Assembly (NCBI GenBank): GCA_964424805.1
Contig: CAYRKH010000011.1
Location: forward strand, 1-64,000
Reading direction: 5' to 3'
Source of the DNA: IDS-8 sp964424805
Lineage (GTDB): Bacteria; Pseudomonadota; Gammaproteobacteria; Steroidobacterales; Woeseiaceae
DNA: 64,000 nt
Within the stretch, counting starts at the first letter, position 1, and the number at the start of each line of letters is the position of its first letter. Of this stretch, positions 25,449 to 34,327 are shown piece after piece. Position numbers and translations under genes: made by a program. A model generated the notes under the pieces. That model was not told the DNA's origin, searched no databases, and saw only the letters and a program-made list of their open reading frames with translations.

Positions 25449-28001
25449 CTACTCGGCCGCCTTCACCTTCTTCTTGCGCGCTACCGCTTTCTTCTTGACG
25501 GACGCTTTGCGTTTCGCCACCTGGCGGTCGCGCGCGCCGGCGGCGTCCTCCGCGTTCGCCGTCACGCGGCCGATTTCGTCCGGCGCGAAGTCGTCTACTG
25601 CCATGATCGCGGCAACCTTGTCGTTGAAGCCGCGCAGCACCTCCGCCTCCTGCGCATCGATGACTTCTGCGGTTACCGCCTCCTCGATCTGGTGGCCGAG
25701 GTACTCCGAGCGGATCAGGCCTTCCTTGCGCGCCTGGCGCAGCCGTTTCTCCAGCCCGGCCACCTGCTCCGACAGGACCAGGGCTTCCTGCAGCAGCCCG
25801 ATCGGGTTGCCCGGCTCAATGGTCGTGTAGGCCTGCTCGCTTAGGCGTTCGCGGGTTTCGCCCGTGTGCGTCACGAGGTCGACGATGCGCTCGCCCAGCT
25901 CGTCCGACGGCGCCGAGTAGGTTCGGCCGCGCGGGAAGATGAAGCAGCGCAGGAAGAACGCGACCGCCCGGTTGGGGAAGTTCCGCAGGAAGCTGTGGAG
26001 CTGCTCCTGCGCGTGGTACATCAGCGTGCGCACCGACCACTCGACCAGCGGCAGGTCGGTTGCACGCCGGCCCTGGTTCTCGAAATGCTTGAGGACCGCG
26101 GATGCCAGGTACATCGAGCTCAGCACGTCGCCGAGCCGCGCCGACAGCAGCTCCTTCTGTTTCAGCTTGCCGCCCAGCGTCAGCATGGCGAAGTCGGACG
26201 CGAGCGCAAAGGCTGCGCTGTAGCGATTGATGTTCTGGTAATACCGCCGGGTCGGCGTGTTCAACGGCACACGGCTGAACTTCGCGTGTGTCAGGGCCAT
26301 GAAGAATGCGCGCGCGAGGTTGCTGATAGCGTAGCCGACGTGCCCGAAAAGCGCATCGTCGAACTCGCGCAGGCCACGCTCATGATCCGGGTCTTCCGCC
26401 GCCTGCAGTTCACGCAGCACGAACGGGTGGCAGCGGATAGCTCCCTGGCCGTAGATGATCAGGCTGCGCGTCAGGATATTGGCACCCTCGACGGTGATCG
26501 CTATCGGCGTCCCCATGTAGCTGCGGCCGAGGTAGTTCTTCGGGCCCATCATGATGCCCTTGCCGCCGTGCACGTCCATCGCGTCGTTCGCGACTTTGCG
26601 ACCGAGCTCGGTGCAGTGATACTTGAGGATCGCCGAGGGCACGGCCGGCTTCTCGCCCTGGTCGATGGCCCCCGAGGTAACGGAGACGGCGGCGTTCATG
26701 ATGTAGGTGTTGCCGGCAATGCGCGCAATGGCCTCGCCGACGCCGTCGAACTTCGCGATCGGGAGGTTGAACTGCTTGCGCAGGGCGGCGTAGGCGCCGG
26801 TGGCATAGGCGGCCGCCTGGCCGCCGCCGGTGGCAGTGGACGGCAGCGTGATCGCTCGGCCGACGGACAGGAGCTCTACGAGCATCTTCCAGCCCTTGCC
26901 CGCCATCTCCGGCCCGCCGATGATGTAGTCGAGCGGCACGAAGACGTCCTTGCCCGACGTCGGGCCGTTCTGGAATGGCGTTGAAAGCGGCAGGTGGCGG
27001 CGGCCGATTTCGACGCCCGGGGTGTCGGCCGGGATGAGCGCGGCCGTGATGCCGTACTCCTCGCGGTCGCCCAGTAAACGCTCGGGATCGTACAGCTTGA
27101 ACGCCAGGCCGAGCACGGTGGCGACCGGGGCGAGGGTGATGTAGCGCTTGTTCCAGGTCAGCCGCATGCCGACGATTTCTTCGCCCTCCCACTGGCCCTT
27201 GCAGACGATGCCCTTGTCGATGATGGCAGCGGCATCGGAGCCCGCCTGCGGCGAGGTGAGCGCGAAGCACGGGATCTCTTCGGCTGTCGCAAGCCCGGGC
27301 AGGTAACGCTTCTTCTGCTCTTCCGTACCGTAGTGCAGCAGCAGCTCGGCGGGCCCGAGTGAGTTCGGGACGCCGACAGTGGACGAGGCGGTAGTGCTGC
27401 GGCTGGCGAGCTTGGCGATGACCATCGCGTTGGCGTATGCGGAGAACTCCAGCCCCCCGTACTGCTTCGGGATGATCATCGCGAAGAACTTCTGTTCCTT
27501 GATGTAGCGCCAGACCTCCTCCGACATGTCACCGCGCTCGTGGCCGATCTCCCAGTCGTCGAGCATCCGGCAGAGCTCTTCGCAGGGTCCGTCGAAGAAG
27601 GCCTGCTCTTCCTCCGACAGCCGCGGCGCCGGGAACGACATCAGCCGGTCCCAGTCCGGCATGCCGGAAAAGAGCTCGCCGTCCCACCAGACGTTGCCGG
27701 CCTCGAGCGCGTCGCGCTCCGTTTCCGACATGGAGGGTACGATGGTGCGGTAGAAATCGAGCGCGGGCCGGGTGATCTTGTCGCGCCGGAACTCGCGCAG
27801 GTTGAGGCAGGCCATGCCGCCGAACAGCAGCCACAGCACGAGCAGCCAGAGGAAACTACCGGAGCCGAAGACCGTGTACGCCAGGAGCGCCGCCCCGGTC
27901 GCGACGGTGGAGGTGCGGAGGTCGACGCGGTTATAGGCGAGGTAAACGCCGCCTCCGAAGAACAGCAGGAACCAGAACAGACCGACTACGAATTCCGACA
28001 C
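25449..28001 (-). CDS. fadE: Acyl-CoA dehydrogenase, FadE type
   Basis: An 850-residue flavoprotein of the long FadE class (E. coli 814). It has two N-terminal hydrophobic segments (from MSEFVVGLFWFLLFFGGGVY to about residue 65). The dehydrogenase core follows, with PKQYGGLEFSAYANAMVIAK, SLGPAELLLHYGT, FALTSPQAGSDAA and HGGKGIMMGPKNY. The C-terminal domain is specific to FadE, and the very end is Lys/Ala-rich. It carries out the first step of beta-oxidation, FAD-linked oxidation of acyl-CoA at the membrane. No other fad genes are in the window. Confidence 0.93.
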   Translation of the reverse strand: MSEFVVGLFWFLLFFGGGVYLAYNRVDLRTSTVATGAALLAYTVFGSGSFLWLLVLWLLFGGMACLNLREFRRDKITRPALDFYRTIVPSMSETERDALEAGNVWWDGELFSGMPDWDRLMSFPAPRLSEEEQAFFDGPCEELCRMLDDWEIGHERGDMSEEVWRYIKEQKFFAMIIPKQYGGLEFSAYANAMVIAKLASRSTTASSTVGVPNSLGPAELLLHYGTEEQKKRYLPGLATAEEIPCFALTSPQAGSDAAAIIDKGIVCKGQWEGEEIVGMRLTWNKRYITLAPVATVLGLAFKLYDPERLLGDREEYGITAALIPADTPGVEIGRRHLPLSTPFQNGPTSGKDVFVPLDYIIGGPEMAGKGWKMLVELLSVGRAITLPSTATGGGQAAAYATGAYAALRKQFNLPIAKFDGVGEAIARIAGNTYIMNAAVSVTSGAIDQGEKPAVPSAILKYHCTELGRKVANDAMDVHGGKGIMMGPKNYLGRSYMGTPIAITVEGANILTRSLIIYGQGAIRCHPFVLRELQAAEDPDHERGLREFDDALFGHVGYAISNLARAFFMALTHAKFSRVPLNTPTRRYYQNINRYSAAFALASDFAMLTLGGKLKQKELLSARLGDVLSSMYLASAVLKHFENQGRRATDLPLVEWSVRTLMYHAQEQLHSFLRNFPNRAVAFFLRCFIFPRGRTYSAPSDELGERIVDLVTHTGETRERLSEQAYTTIEPGNPIGLLQEALVLSEQVAGLEKRLRQARKEGLIRSEYLGHQIEEAVTAEVIDAQEAEVLRGFNDKVAAIMAVDDFAPDEIGRVTANAEDAAGARDRQVAKRKASVKKKAVARKKKVKAAE

Positions 28002-28072
28002 TTCTCTCGCCTCCCCAACACGATGCCCAGGGGCACACTAGCATCCGGCATAAGGGCGCGCCATGCCGTGAC

Positions 28073-29050
28073 TCAGAGCAAATCCTCGATCGCGGCGCGC
28101 TCTTCGCGGAGCTCCTTTTCCGTGGTGAGCATGCGCTCGCGGCTGAAGTCGCTGATCTCGAGATCCTGCACAATCGTGTATTGGCCGTCCTTGCAGCGGA
28201 CCGGGTACGAGTAAACGATGCCCTCGCCAATGCCGTAACTGCCGTCGGCGGGCACCGCCATGCTTACCCAGTCGTCATCGGGTGAACCCAGCGCCCAGTC
28301 GCGTACCTGGTCGATGGCGGCGGAAGCGGCGGAGGCCGCGGACGAGGCGCCGCGCGCCTTGATGATGGCCGCGCCGCGCTGCTGCACGACGGGAATGAAT
28401 TCGTCCGTCACCCAGGCTTCGTCCACCAGCCCGGGGGCCGGCTTCCCGGCGACCGTCGCGTGGTGCAGGTCCGGGTACTGGGTGGCCGAGTGGTTGCCCC
28501 AGATCGTCATCCGGCGCACGTCCGTGACGTGATGCCCGGTTTTTGCCGCGAGCTGCGCGACCGCGCGGTTGTGGTCGAGACGCGTCATGGCCGTGATCTG
28601 CGACGGGTCGACATCCGGGGCGTTGCTTTGCGTGATCAGCGCATTCGTATTGGCGGGGTTGCCGACGACCAGCACGCGAATGCCGCGGTCCGCCTGCTCG
28701 TTGATCGCCTTGCCCTGCGCCGAGAAAATCGCGGCGTTTGCTTCCAGCAGGTCCTTGCGCTCCATGCCGGGGCCGCGCGGACGGGCGCCGACGAGCAGTG
28801 CGTACTCACTGTCCCGGAAGGCTCTGCCGGCATCGTCGGTGGCGATGACGTCGGCGAGCGTGGGAAACGCACAGTCGGCGAGTTCCATGACGACGCCGTT
28901 CAGCGCCGGCAGCGCCGGCTGGATCTCGAGGAGCTGCAGGATGACCGGCTGGTCCGGGCCGAGCAGCTGGCCGGAGGCAATGCGAAACGCGAGCTGGTAG
29001 CCGATCTGGCCGGCGGCGCCGGTAATGGTGACGCGAACGGGTTTGTTCAT
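28073..29050 (-). CDS. mdh: Malate dehydrogenase
   Basis: A 325-residue NAD-dependent enzyme. It has the Rossmann motif TGAAGQIGYQLAFRIASGQL, the mobile-loop arginines in ARPRGPGMERKDLL, NPANTNALI, the LDHNRA stretch and the catalytic histidine in IWGNHSATQYPD. The sequence and length fit the cytosolic-like bacterial MDH used by xanthomonads and many betaproteobacteria rather than the E. coli type. It oxidises malate to oxaloacetate in the TCA cycle. It is transcribed divergently from the GntR operon. Confidence 0.95.
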   Translation of the reverse strand: MNKPVRVTITGAAGQIGYQLAFRIASGQLLGPDQPVILQLLEIQPALPALNGVVMELADCAFPTLADVIATDDAGRAFRDSEYALLVGARPRGPGMERKDLLEANAAIFSAQGKAINEQADRGIRVLVVGNPANTNALITQSNAPDVDPSQITAMTRLDHNRAVAQLAAKTGHHVTDVRRMTIWGNHSATQYPDLHHATVAGKPAPGLVDEAWVTDEFIPVVQQRGAAIIKARGASSAASAASAAIDQVRDWALGSPDDDWVSMAVPADGSYGIGEGIVYSYPVRCKDGQYTIVQDLEISDFSRERMLTTEKELREERAAIEDLL

Positions 29051-29151
29051 CTGCAGGTCCTGGGTCGTTAACTGTTCCTCGAGGGCGGCGAGCGAGACAC
29101 CGGCCGCGGGGCGCGATTCTACACGCTAAGCGCGGGGCGGGTGGGTCGCGC

Positions 29152-29189
29152 TTGCAAACGTCGCCGAGGGTGTTATAGTTCACTACAAC
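29152..29189 (+). promoter_or_regulatory. Sigma-70 promoter with overlapping operator dyad for the GntR operon
   Basis: TTGCAA (29152-29157), a 16-base spacer and TATAGT (29174-29179) make a good sigma-70 promoter about 60 bases before the regulator start. A dyad GTTATAGT-TC-ACTACAAC (29172-29189; 7 of 8 arm positions pair) covers the -10 element and the likely start point. This is where an autorepressor of the YtrA type would block transcription. Binding is inferred. Confidence 0.65.
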
Positions 29190-29250
29190 AGTACCTCACC
29201 ATGGGCAAGCCGTGCCGGGGTGAGGCGTCCAGGACGGTGCCGGGCACGAG

Positions 29251-29610
29251 ATGGACCCCAAGTGGAACGAAGACCTGCCGATCTATCGCCAGCTGCGCGA
29301 CCGCGTGGTGGCGATGATCCTCGACGGCGTGCTGGCCGACGGTGACGCGCTGCCGTCGGTGCGCAACGTCGCGGCCGAATACCGGCTGAATCCGCTGACG
29401 GTCCTCAAGGGATACCAGGAGCTGGTCGACGAGGGGCTCGTGGAAAAGAAGCGCGGGCGCGGCATGTTCGTCACCGAAGGTGCGCAGAAGAAGCTGTTGA
29501 AAGACGAGCGCACGCGCTTCATCCAGCAGGAATGGCCGAAAATCCGGACAACCATCGAGCGCCTGGGCCTCGATCCGGCCGCGCTCCTGGACGGCGTGGG
29601 AGGACGATGA
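29251..29610 (+). CDS. GntR-family regulator, YtrA subfamily
   Basis: A 119-residue regulator. The winged-helix part has PIYRQLRDRVVAMILDGVL, LPSVRNVAAEYRLNPLTVLKGYQEL and KKRGRGMFV. A short C-terminal tail of about 40 residues follows instead of a large ligand domain, which defines YtrA-type members. These usually repress the ABC transporter genes they precede. The next gene's ATG overlaps its stop (ATGA), and a dyad covers its promoter, so autoregulation of this operon is likely. Confidence 0.92.
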   Translation: MDPKWNEDLPIYRQLRDRVVAMILDGVLADGDALPSVRNVAAEYRLNPLTVLKGYQELVDEGLVEKKRGRGMFVTEGAQKKLLKDERTRFIQQEWPKIRTTIERLGLDPAALLDGVGGR

Positions 29611-30464
29611 CTAGCCTGGTCAGCGCGCGCAACGTGTCGAAGCATTACGGCCGCGTGCCGGCGGTGGACGACGTCACGTTCGAAATCGCGAAAGGCCGGA
29701 TCATGGGACTGATCGGGCCGAACGGGGCCGGCAAGACGACGCTGCTGAAGGCGATGCTGGGCCTGACGGATTGCGAGGGCGAGCTTTCCGTGCTCGGCCT
29801 GGACCCGTTCCGGCAGCGGCGCGAGCTCATGCAGAACGTGTCCTTTATTGCGGACGTTGCGGTGCTGCCGCGCTGGATCCGGGTGGCACGGCTGCTCGAC
29901 TTCGTAGCCGCCGTGCACCCGCGGTTCTCCCGCACCCGCGCCGAGGCCATGCTCGCGCGCACGAAGATTCCGCCGAAGGCAAAGGTTCGCCAGCTGTCGA
30001 AGGGCATGATTACGCAGCTGCATCTTTCCATCATCACGGCCATCGACGCGAAGCTGCTGGTGCTGGACGAGCCCACGCTCGGCCTCGACATCCTCTTCCG
30101 CAAGGACTTCTACGCCAACCTGCTCAGCGATTATTTCGACGAGGACAGGACGATCCTCATCACGACGCACCAGGTCGAGGAAATCGAAAACCTCCTGACC
30201 GACGTCATGTTCATCAACGACGGCCGGATCGTGCTTCAGGCCGATATGGACGGCCTCCCGGAGCGCTACGTGGAGCTTATGACCTCCGGCGAGAACGCGG
30301 AGCGGGCGCGCCAGCTCAACCCGATCTTCGAGCGCGACGTGTTCGGCAAGAAGATCCTGACCTTCGAGAACATCGGGCGCGATCGGCTGCGCGGTCTCGG
30401 TGAGCTGCGGACGCCGGGCATAGCCGACCTGTTCGTGGCCAAGATGAAAGGAGCCGCCGCGTGA
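29607..30464 (+). CDS. ABC transporter ATP-binding protein (YtrB-like)
   Basis: A 285-residue ATPase with Walker A GPNGAGKTT, Walker B LLVLDEPTLGLD and switch histidine in ILITTHQVEE. The signature is RQLSKGMITQL, in which Lys replaces the usual second Gly of LSGG, as in several YtrB-like ATPases. A tail of about 70 residues after the core is not conserved with standard exporters. It overlaps both neighbours and is expected to pair with the downstream permease. Confidence 0.88.
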   Translation: MTSLVSARNVSKHYGRVPAVDDVTFEIAKGRIMGLIGPNGAGKTTLLKAMLGLTDCEGELSVLGLDPFRQRRELMQNVSFIADVAVLPRWIRVARLLDFVAAVHPRFSRTRAEAMLARTKIPPKAKVRQLSKGMITQLHLSIITAIDAKLLVLDEPTLGLDILFRKDFYANLLSDYFDEDRTILITTHQVEEIENLLTDVMFINDGRIVLQADMDGLPERYVELMTSGENAERARQLNPIFERDVFGKKILTFENIGRDRLRGLGELRTPGIADLFVAKMKGAAA

Positions 30465-31369
30465 TTGCTACCCAGGTGGCATTGCTGAAGCGGGAGCTGT
30501 GGGAGCACCGCTCGATCTACGTGGCCCCGGCCGTGATCGCGCTGCTGGTGGTGCTGGTGGCGATTACCGGCCAGGTCACGGTGTCCACGCACCGGGAGGC
30601 GGTCGATCTTTCGCTGCTCGGCGCGTCCGGCATGAGCGAGGCGCACCGGGCGGCGATGCTGGGCGGGCTCATGCTGGGCGTGGCGGCGCTGTTTTCCCTG
30701 TCCATGGTGGTCCTGGTCGTGTTCTACACGCTGGATGCGCTATACGCCGAGCGCAAGGATCGCAGCATCCTGTTCTGGCGCTCGCTGCCCGTCACGGATA
30801 CGGAAACCGTGGTGTCGAAGCTGCTCACGGCGATGCTCGTCATCCCGGTGAAGACCATCCTGGCGGCGGTGGTGACGCAGGTCCTGGTGCTCGCCTGCGT
30901 CAGCGTCTGGGTCGCGAGCCGCGGCGCCGACTCCTGGCACCTGGTCTGGTCGGCCGCTCCGTTCGTCGACATGTGGCTGGCGACGATCGTGTTCCTGTTC
31001 GCCCTGCCGCTGTGGCTGGCGCCGTTTATCGGTTGGTTCCTGTTCGTCTCGGCGTACGCGCGGCGCTCCACGCTGCTGGTTGCCTTCCTGCCGCTGCTCG
31101 TCCTGCCGATGCTGGAGAAGAGCCTGATCGGCACCTCGCTGTTCACGGAGGCATTTTTCGAGCGCTCGGCGCAGATTCCGCTGTTCCGGGACGGGCAGGT
31201 CGGGGTGGCCGCGTTCCTGGAGGAGAACGCAGGCGTTTCCTTCGATTTGCTCTCGCACCTGGACGTCCCGGGCTTCCTGACCAGCCCCGGCCTCTGGCTG
31301 GGCCTCCTCGTGTGCGCCCTGCTGAGCGCGGCGGCCATCTACCTCCGCCGCTACCGCGCCGACACGTAG
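30461..31369 (+). CDS. ABC transporter permease of the GntR-YtrA operon
   Basis: A 302-residue membrane protein with about six helices. It has a loop YTLDALYAERKDRSILFWRS between helices 2 and 3, typical of ABC-2-like permeases in YtrA operons. It starts with GTG overlapping the ATPase stop (GTGA). The stop codon TAG lies inside a dispersed palindromic repeat (31366-31386), so the repeat supplies the end of the gene. The substrate is unknown; related operons respond to envelope or antibiotic stress. Confidence 0.85.
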   Translation: MIATQVALLKRELWEHRSIYVAPAVIALLVVLVAITGQVTVSTHREAVDLSLLGASGMSEAHRAAMLGGLMLGVAALFSLSMVVLVVFYTLDALYAERKDRSILFWRSLPVTDTETVVSKLLTAMLVIPVKTILAAVVTQVLVLACVSVWVASRGADSWHLVWSAAPFVDMWLATIVFLFALPLWLAPFIGWFLFVSAYARRSTLLVAFLPLLVLPMLEKSLIGTSLFTEAFFERSAQIPLFRDGQVGVAAFLEENAGVSFDLLSHLDVPGFLTSPGLWLGLLVCALLSAAAIYLRRYRADT

Positions 31370-31463
31370 GAGCGCGCATCGCGCGCTTCTCACGGGCGTC
31401 GAACTATATGCCGCGCTTGCGGCATCGTGCCACGGTGGCATCGCGCGCGATGCGCGCTCCTAC
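31366..31463. repeat. Inverted pair of REP-like elements (copies B and C)
   Basis: Copy B (31366-31386) and copy C (31443-31463) are exact reverse complements over 21 bases, separated by 56 bases. They sit between the convergent ABC permease and pspF. Copy B contains the permease stop codon and copy C ends close to the pspF stop. The pair could fold into one long hairpin. An identical single copy lies at 62-82. Confidence 0.7.
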
Positions 31464-31471
31464 AGCCGGGG

Positions 31472-32497
31472 TCAATCGACGGGTGCCCGGTCCAGGCCGT
31501 GCTTTTTCATCTTGCCGCGGAGCTGGTGATAGGTGAGCCCCAGGAGGTCGGCGGCCACCCGCTGGTTGAAGCGTGCTTTGCGCAGTCCGGCCCGCAGCAG
31601 TGATTTTTCCGTCTCATTCACGCGCTCTGTGAGGTCGGTGGGCAGGAGCGGTGCCTGCGAGAGCGCCGCCGGTGCGGACGGCGTGCTCTTGCTGCCGGGC
31701 GTGTCCTTCTGCAGGCGAAACGGCGAGTCGAAGGGATCGAATGCAATCCGGGTGATCGGTAGCTCCGGGTCGCCGGCACGGTACACCGAGCGTTCGATCG
31801 CGTTCTTCAGCTCGCGGACGTTCCCCGGCCCGTCGTAGCGCAGCAGTGCGGACGCGGCCTGCGCATTGAAGCCCGGGAAGAAGCGGCGCTTCAGCTCACT
31901 CACCATGTTCACCGCGAAGGCGTGAGCGAGCGGCAGGATGTCCTCGAGCCGCTCGCGCAGCGGCGGCAGGGTGATCACGTCGAACGCGAGGCGATCGAGG
32001 AGGTCTTCGCGAAAGCGCCCGTCGGCGGCCAGGGCCTGGAGGTCCGCATTGGTCGAGCCGACGATACGCACGTCCACCTGCAGGGTGTCGCTGCCGCCGA
32101 CCCGCTGCAGCTCGCCGTATTCAATGACGCGCAGGATCTTCTCCTGCATTCGCAGGGAGATGGTGGCGAGCTCGTCGAGCACGAGGGTACCGCCGTCGGC
32201 GCGCTCGAAGTGGCCGACGTGGGTCCTGGCCGCACCGGTGAATGCCCCGGCTTCGTGGCCGAAGAGCTCCGATTCGAGGATCGATTCCGTCAGCGCGGCG
32301 CAGTTGACCTTGACGAGCGGCTGTTCCCAGCGCTGCGACAGGAAGTGCAGGCGCGAGGAGATCAGCTCCTTGCCCGTGCCGCGCTCGCCGACCACCAGCA
32401 CCGGTTTCGAGAGCGGCGCCGCGCGCGACACGTGCTCCAGCATCGCGAGAAACGCCGGCGCTTCGCCGATGATGGGCTGTACGGGGCGATCGGCCAT
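31472..32497 (-). CDS. pspF: Psp operon sigma-54 activator PspF
   Basis: A 341-residue enhancer-binding protein without a receiver domain. It has Walker A GERGTGKE, the sigma-54 contact loop ESELFGHEAGAFTGA, Walker B GGTLVLDELATISL and the arginine-finger region FREDLLDRLAFDVI. The C-terminal helix-turn-helix is NQRVAADLLGLTYHQLRGKM. Such lean activators are kept inactive by PspA. It diverges from pspA across 191 bp that contain a sigma-54 promoter. Confidence 0.94.
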   Translation of the reverse strand: MADRPVQPIIGEAPAFLAMLEHVSRAAPLSKPVLVVGERGTGKELISSRLHFLSQRWEQPLVKVNCAALTESILESELFGHEAGAFTGAARTHVGHFERADGGTLVLDELATISLRMQEKILRVIEYGELQRVGGSDTLQVDVRIVGSTNADLQALAADGRFREDLLDRLAFDVITLPPLRERLEDILPLAHAFAVNMVSELKRRFFPGFNAQAASALLRYDGPGNVRELKNAIERSVYRAGDPELPITRIAFDPFDSPFRLQKDTPGSKSTPSAPAALSQAPLLPTDLTERVNETEKSLLRAGLRKARFNQRVAADLLGLTYHQLRGKMKKHGLDRAPVD

Positions 32498-32631
32498 GTG
32501 GGTTATTTCATCACATTCTCGTGTAAAGCACCATTAGTTAGTGAAAAAAACCAAACCCTCCCGCCCTCAAGACGCGGCGCAAATGGCAATTTTTCTCAAA
32601 AAAACAAAGGGTTAAATCATCAGGTATCGGC

Positions 32632-32647
32632 TGGCACGGTTTCTGCA
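32632..32647 (+). promoter_or_regulatory. Sigma-54 (-24/-12) promoter of the psp operon
   Basis: TGGCACGGTTTCTGCA matches the -24/-12 consensus, with GG and GC separated by the required 10 bases and one deviation (CTGC for TTGC). It lies about 41 bases before the pspA start and downstream of the divergent pspF, where PspF-activated promoters are expected. Confidence 0.88.
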
Positions 32648-32688
32648 ATATCCGCAGCAGCATCCAACCCGTTACGAGAGGAAACGAC

Positions 32689-33372
32689 ATGGGCATTTTC
32701 ACGAGATTCAGCGACATCGTGAACTCGAATATCAACGCCATCCTGGACAAGGCCGAGGACCCCGAGAAGATCGTCCGCCTGATGATCCAGGAGATGGAAG
32801 ACACGCTCGTTGAGGTCCGCTCGGCGGCGGCACGCTCCATCGCCGACAAGAAGGATCTCAACCGCAAGCTCGAGACGCTGGAGCGCGAGCAGAGGGACTG
32901 GGAGTCCAAGGCAGAGCTCGCCGTGCGCAAGGGCCGCGACGACCTGGCGAAAGCGGCGCTGGTCGAGAAATCGCGCGTTGGCAGTGCCGCGGATGCGGTG
33001 AAGGCGGATTACTCGGCGGTCGACGAAGGGCTCGCCAAGCTCAACGACGACATCGCAAAGCTCGAGAGCAAGCTCGGGGATGCCAAGGCGCGGCAGAAAA
33101 CCCTGCTCGCGCGTCACAAAACGGCGAACAGCCGGCTGGCGGCGCGACGCCGCATCCACGATTACAAGATCGACGACGCGCTGGTGCGCTTCGAGCAGTA
33201 CACCCGCCGCATCGACGACGTGGAAGGCCGCGTCGAAGCGTACGACCTGGGGCTGCCCAAGGACCTCAAGCACGAGTTCGCCGGCCTGGAAGCCGACGAG
33301 TCGGTGGCGAAGGAGTTCGAGGCGCTGAAGAAGCGGGTCGCCGCCGGAGCGTCCACCAGCAACGAATCCTGA
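32689..33372 (+). CDS. pspA: Phage shock protein A
   Basis: A 227-residue, almost wholly coiled-coil protein starting MGIFTRFSDIVNSNINAILD, with PEKIVRLMIQEMEDTLVEVR as in PspA/Vipp1. These ESCRT-III-like proteins coat and repair the inner membrane and inhibit PspF. GAGAGGA lies seven bases before the ATG. It is first in a run with pspB, two PspC proteins and a small coiled-coil gene, under a sigma-54 promoter. Confidence 0.95.
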   Translation: MGIFTRFSDIVNSNINAILDKAEDPEKIVRLMIQEMEDTLVEVRSAAARSIADKKDLNRKLETLEREQRDWESKAELAVRKGRDDLAKAALVEKSRVGSAADAVKADYSAVDEGLAKLNDDIAKLESKLGDAKARQKTLLARHKTANSRLAARRRIHDYKIDDALVRFEQYTRRIDDVEGRVEAYDLGLPKDLKHEFAGLEADESVAKEFEALKKRVAAGASTSNES

Positions 33373-33384
33373 TAGGGGAGAGCG

Positions 33385-33612
33385 TTGAGCGAACTGATCG
33401 CCGTCGCCCTGATCGTCTTCATCGCCATCCCGGCGCCGCTGTTCATCGTTCTCCATTTCATTACGAAGTGGAAGCAGGCGCGGGAAATCTCGGGAGGCGA
33501 CGAACGGATGCTGGAGGACCTCTGGGCTTTGTCCCAGCGGCTCGAGGAACGGCTGGAGTCGCTGGAAACCATATTGGACACCGAACTGCCTGACTGGAGG
33601 AAAAAGCAATGA
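33385..33612 (+). CDS. pspB: Phage shock protein B
   Basis: A 75-residue protein with one N-terminal membrane helix (LIAVALIVFIAIPAPLFIVL). The cytoplasmic helical tail contains LSQRLEERLESLETIL, the PspB leucine-zipper-like segment. It relays envelope stress with PspC to free PspF from PspA. The start is TTG, supported by GGGGAGAG a few bases upstream. It overlaps the next gene by four bases. Confidence 0.9.
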   Translation: MSELIAVALIVFIAIPAPLFIVLHFITKWKQAREISGGDERMLEDLWALSQRLEERLESLETILDTELPDWRKKQ

Positions 33613-33908
33613 GCAGGGGAGAGCATGCCTGCAATCACGACTATCGGCGGCACGGTCTCTACCGTGATCGCGAGAACGGCTGGATTTTCGGCGTCTGCGC
33701 GGGAGCTGCCGAGTACCTGAACGTCAGGACCGCCGTCGTCCGCGTGATTGCGCTCGCGGCCCTGCTGCTGTTCTTCTGGCCAACCGTTATCGCCTACCTC
33801 GCGGCCGCGCTCCTGTTCCGCGCCAAACCGTTGACCTGGTCCGGGAGCTGCCGGGAGTACGAATTCTGGCGGCGGCACGGCAGCCACGACAGATGGAGAC
33901 ACTCGTGA
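33609..33908 (+). CDS. PspC-domain protein 1
   Basis: A 99-residue PspC-domain protein. It has the domain's GLYRDRENGWIFGVCAGAAEY entry segment, a membrane helix (VVRVIALAALLLFFWPTVIA) and a short tail, SGSCREYEFWRRHGS. It lacks the C-terminal coiled coil of classical PspC, which the following PspC protein does have. The ATG overlaps the pspB stop. Confidence 0.82.
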   Translation: MSRGEHACNHDYRRHGLYRDRENGWIFGVCAGAAEYLNVRTAVVRVIALAALLLFFWPTVIAYLAAALLFRAKPLTWSGSCREYEFWRRHGSHDRWRHS

Positions 33909-34291
33909 GCGCCTACGATTCGATACGCAGCCGCCCGTTCTACCGCAGCCGCGACCGTGCGATGATCGGCGGCGTGTGTGCAGGCCTGGCGGATTACTTC
34001 GGCTTCAACCTGAAGGTCACGCGGCTGCTGGCGGTCATCGCGCTGTTCATGGCGATGCCGGTAACGTTACTCGTGTACTTCGCGACAGTGCTGCTCGTAC
34101 CGGCCGCCAGTGACCAGCCGCGCCGGCCGAGCTACGACCCGGATTTTCACCGGGCGCTGCGCGCCTCGCCCAGGGAGACCCTCGCGGACGTGCGCCGGCG
34201 CTTCCAGTCGCTGGACAGCCGGCTGGCCCGGCTCGAACGGTACGTGACGTCGTCGCGCTTCGACCTGGACCAGGAGTTCAGGAAGCTCTAG
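33905..34291 (+). CDS. pspC: PspC-domain protein 2
   Basis: A 128-residue PspC: RPFYRSRDRAMIGGVCAGLADY, a membrane helix (LLAVIALFMAMPVTLLVYFA) and a cytoplasmic tail ending LARLERYVTSSRFDLDQEF. GTG at 33905 is preferred because it overlaps the upstream stop (GTGA) and has GGAG at a good distance; an ATG at 33893 would add four residues. The full-length tail suggests this copy does the classical PspB-PspC signalling. Two tandem PspC-type genes in one psp operon is unusual. Confidence 0.85.
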   Translation: MSAYDSIRSRPFYRSRDRAMIGGVCAGLADYFGFNLKVTRLLAVIALFMAMPVTLLVYFATVLLVPAASDQPRRPSYDPDFHRALRASPRETLADVRRRFQSLDSRLARLERYVTSSRFDLDQEFRKL

Positions 34292-34327
34292 CAGAATAAC
34301 GAACAGGAACGCTCGAGAGGTACGCGC

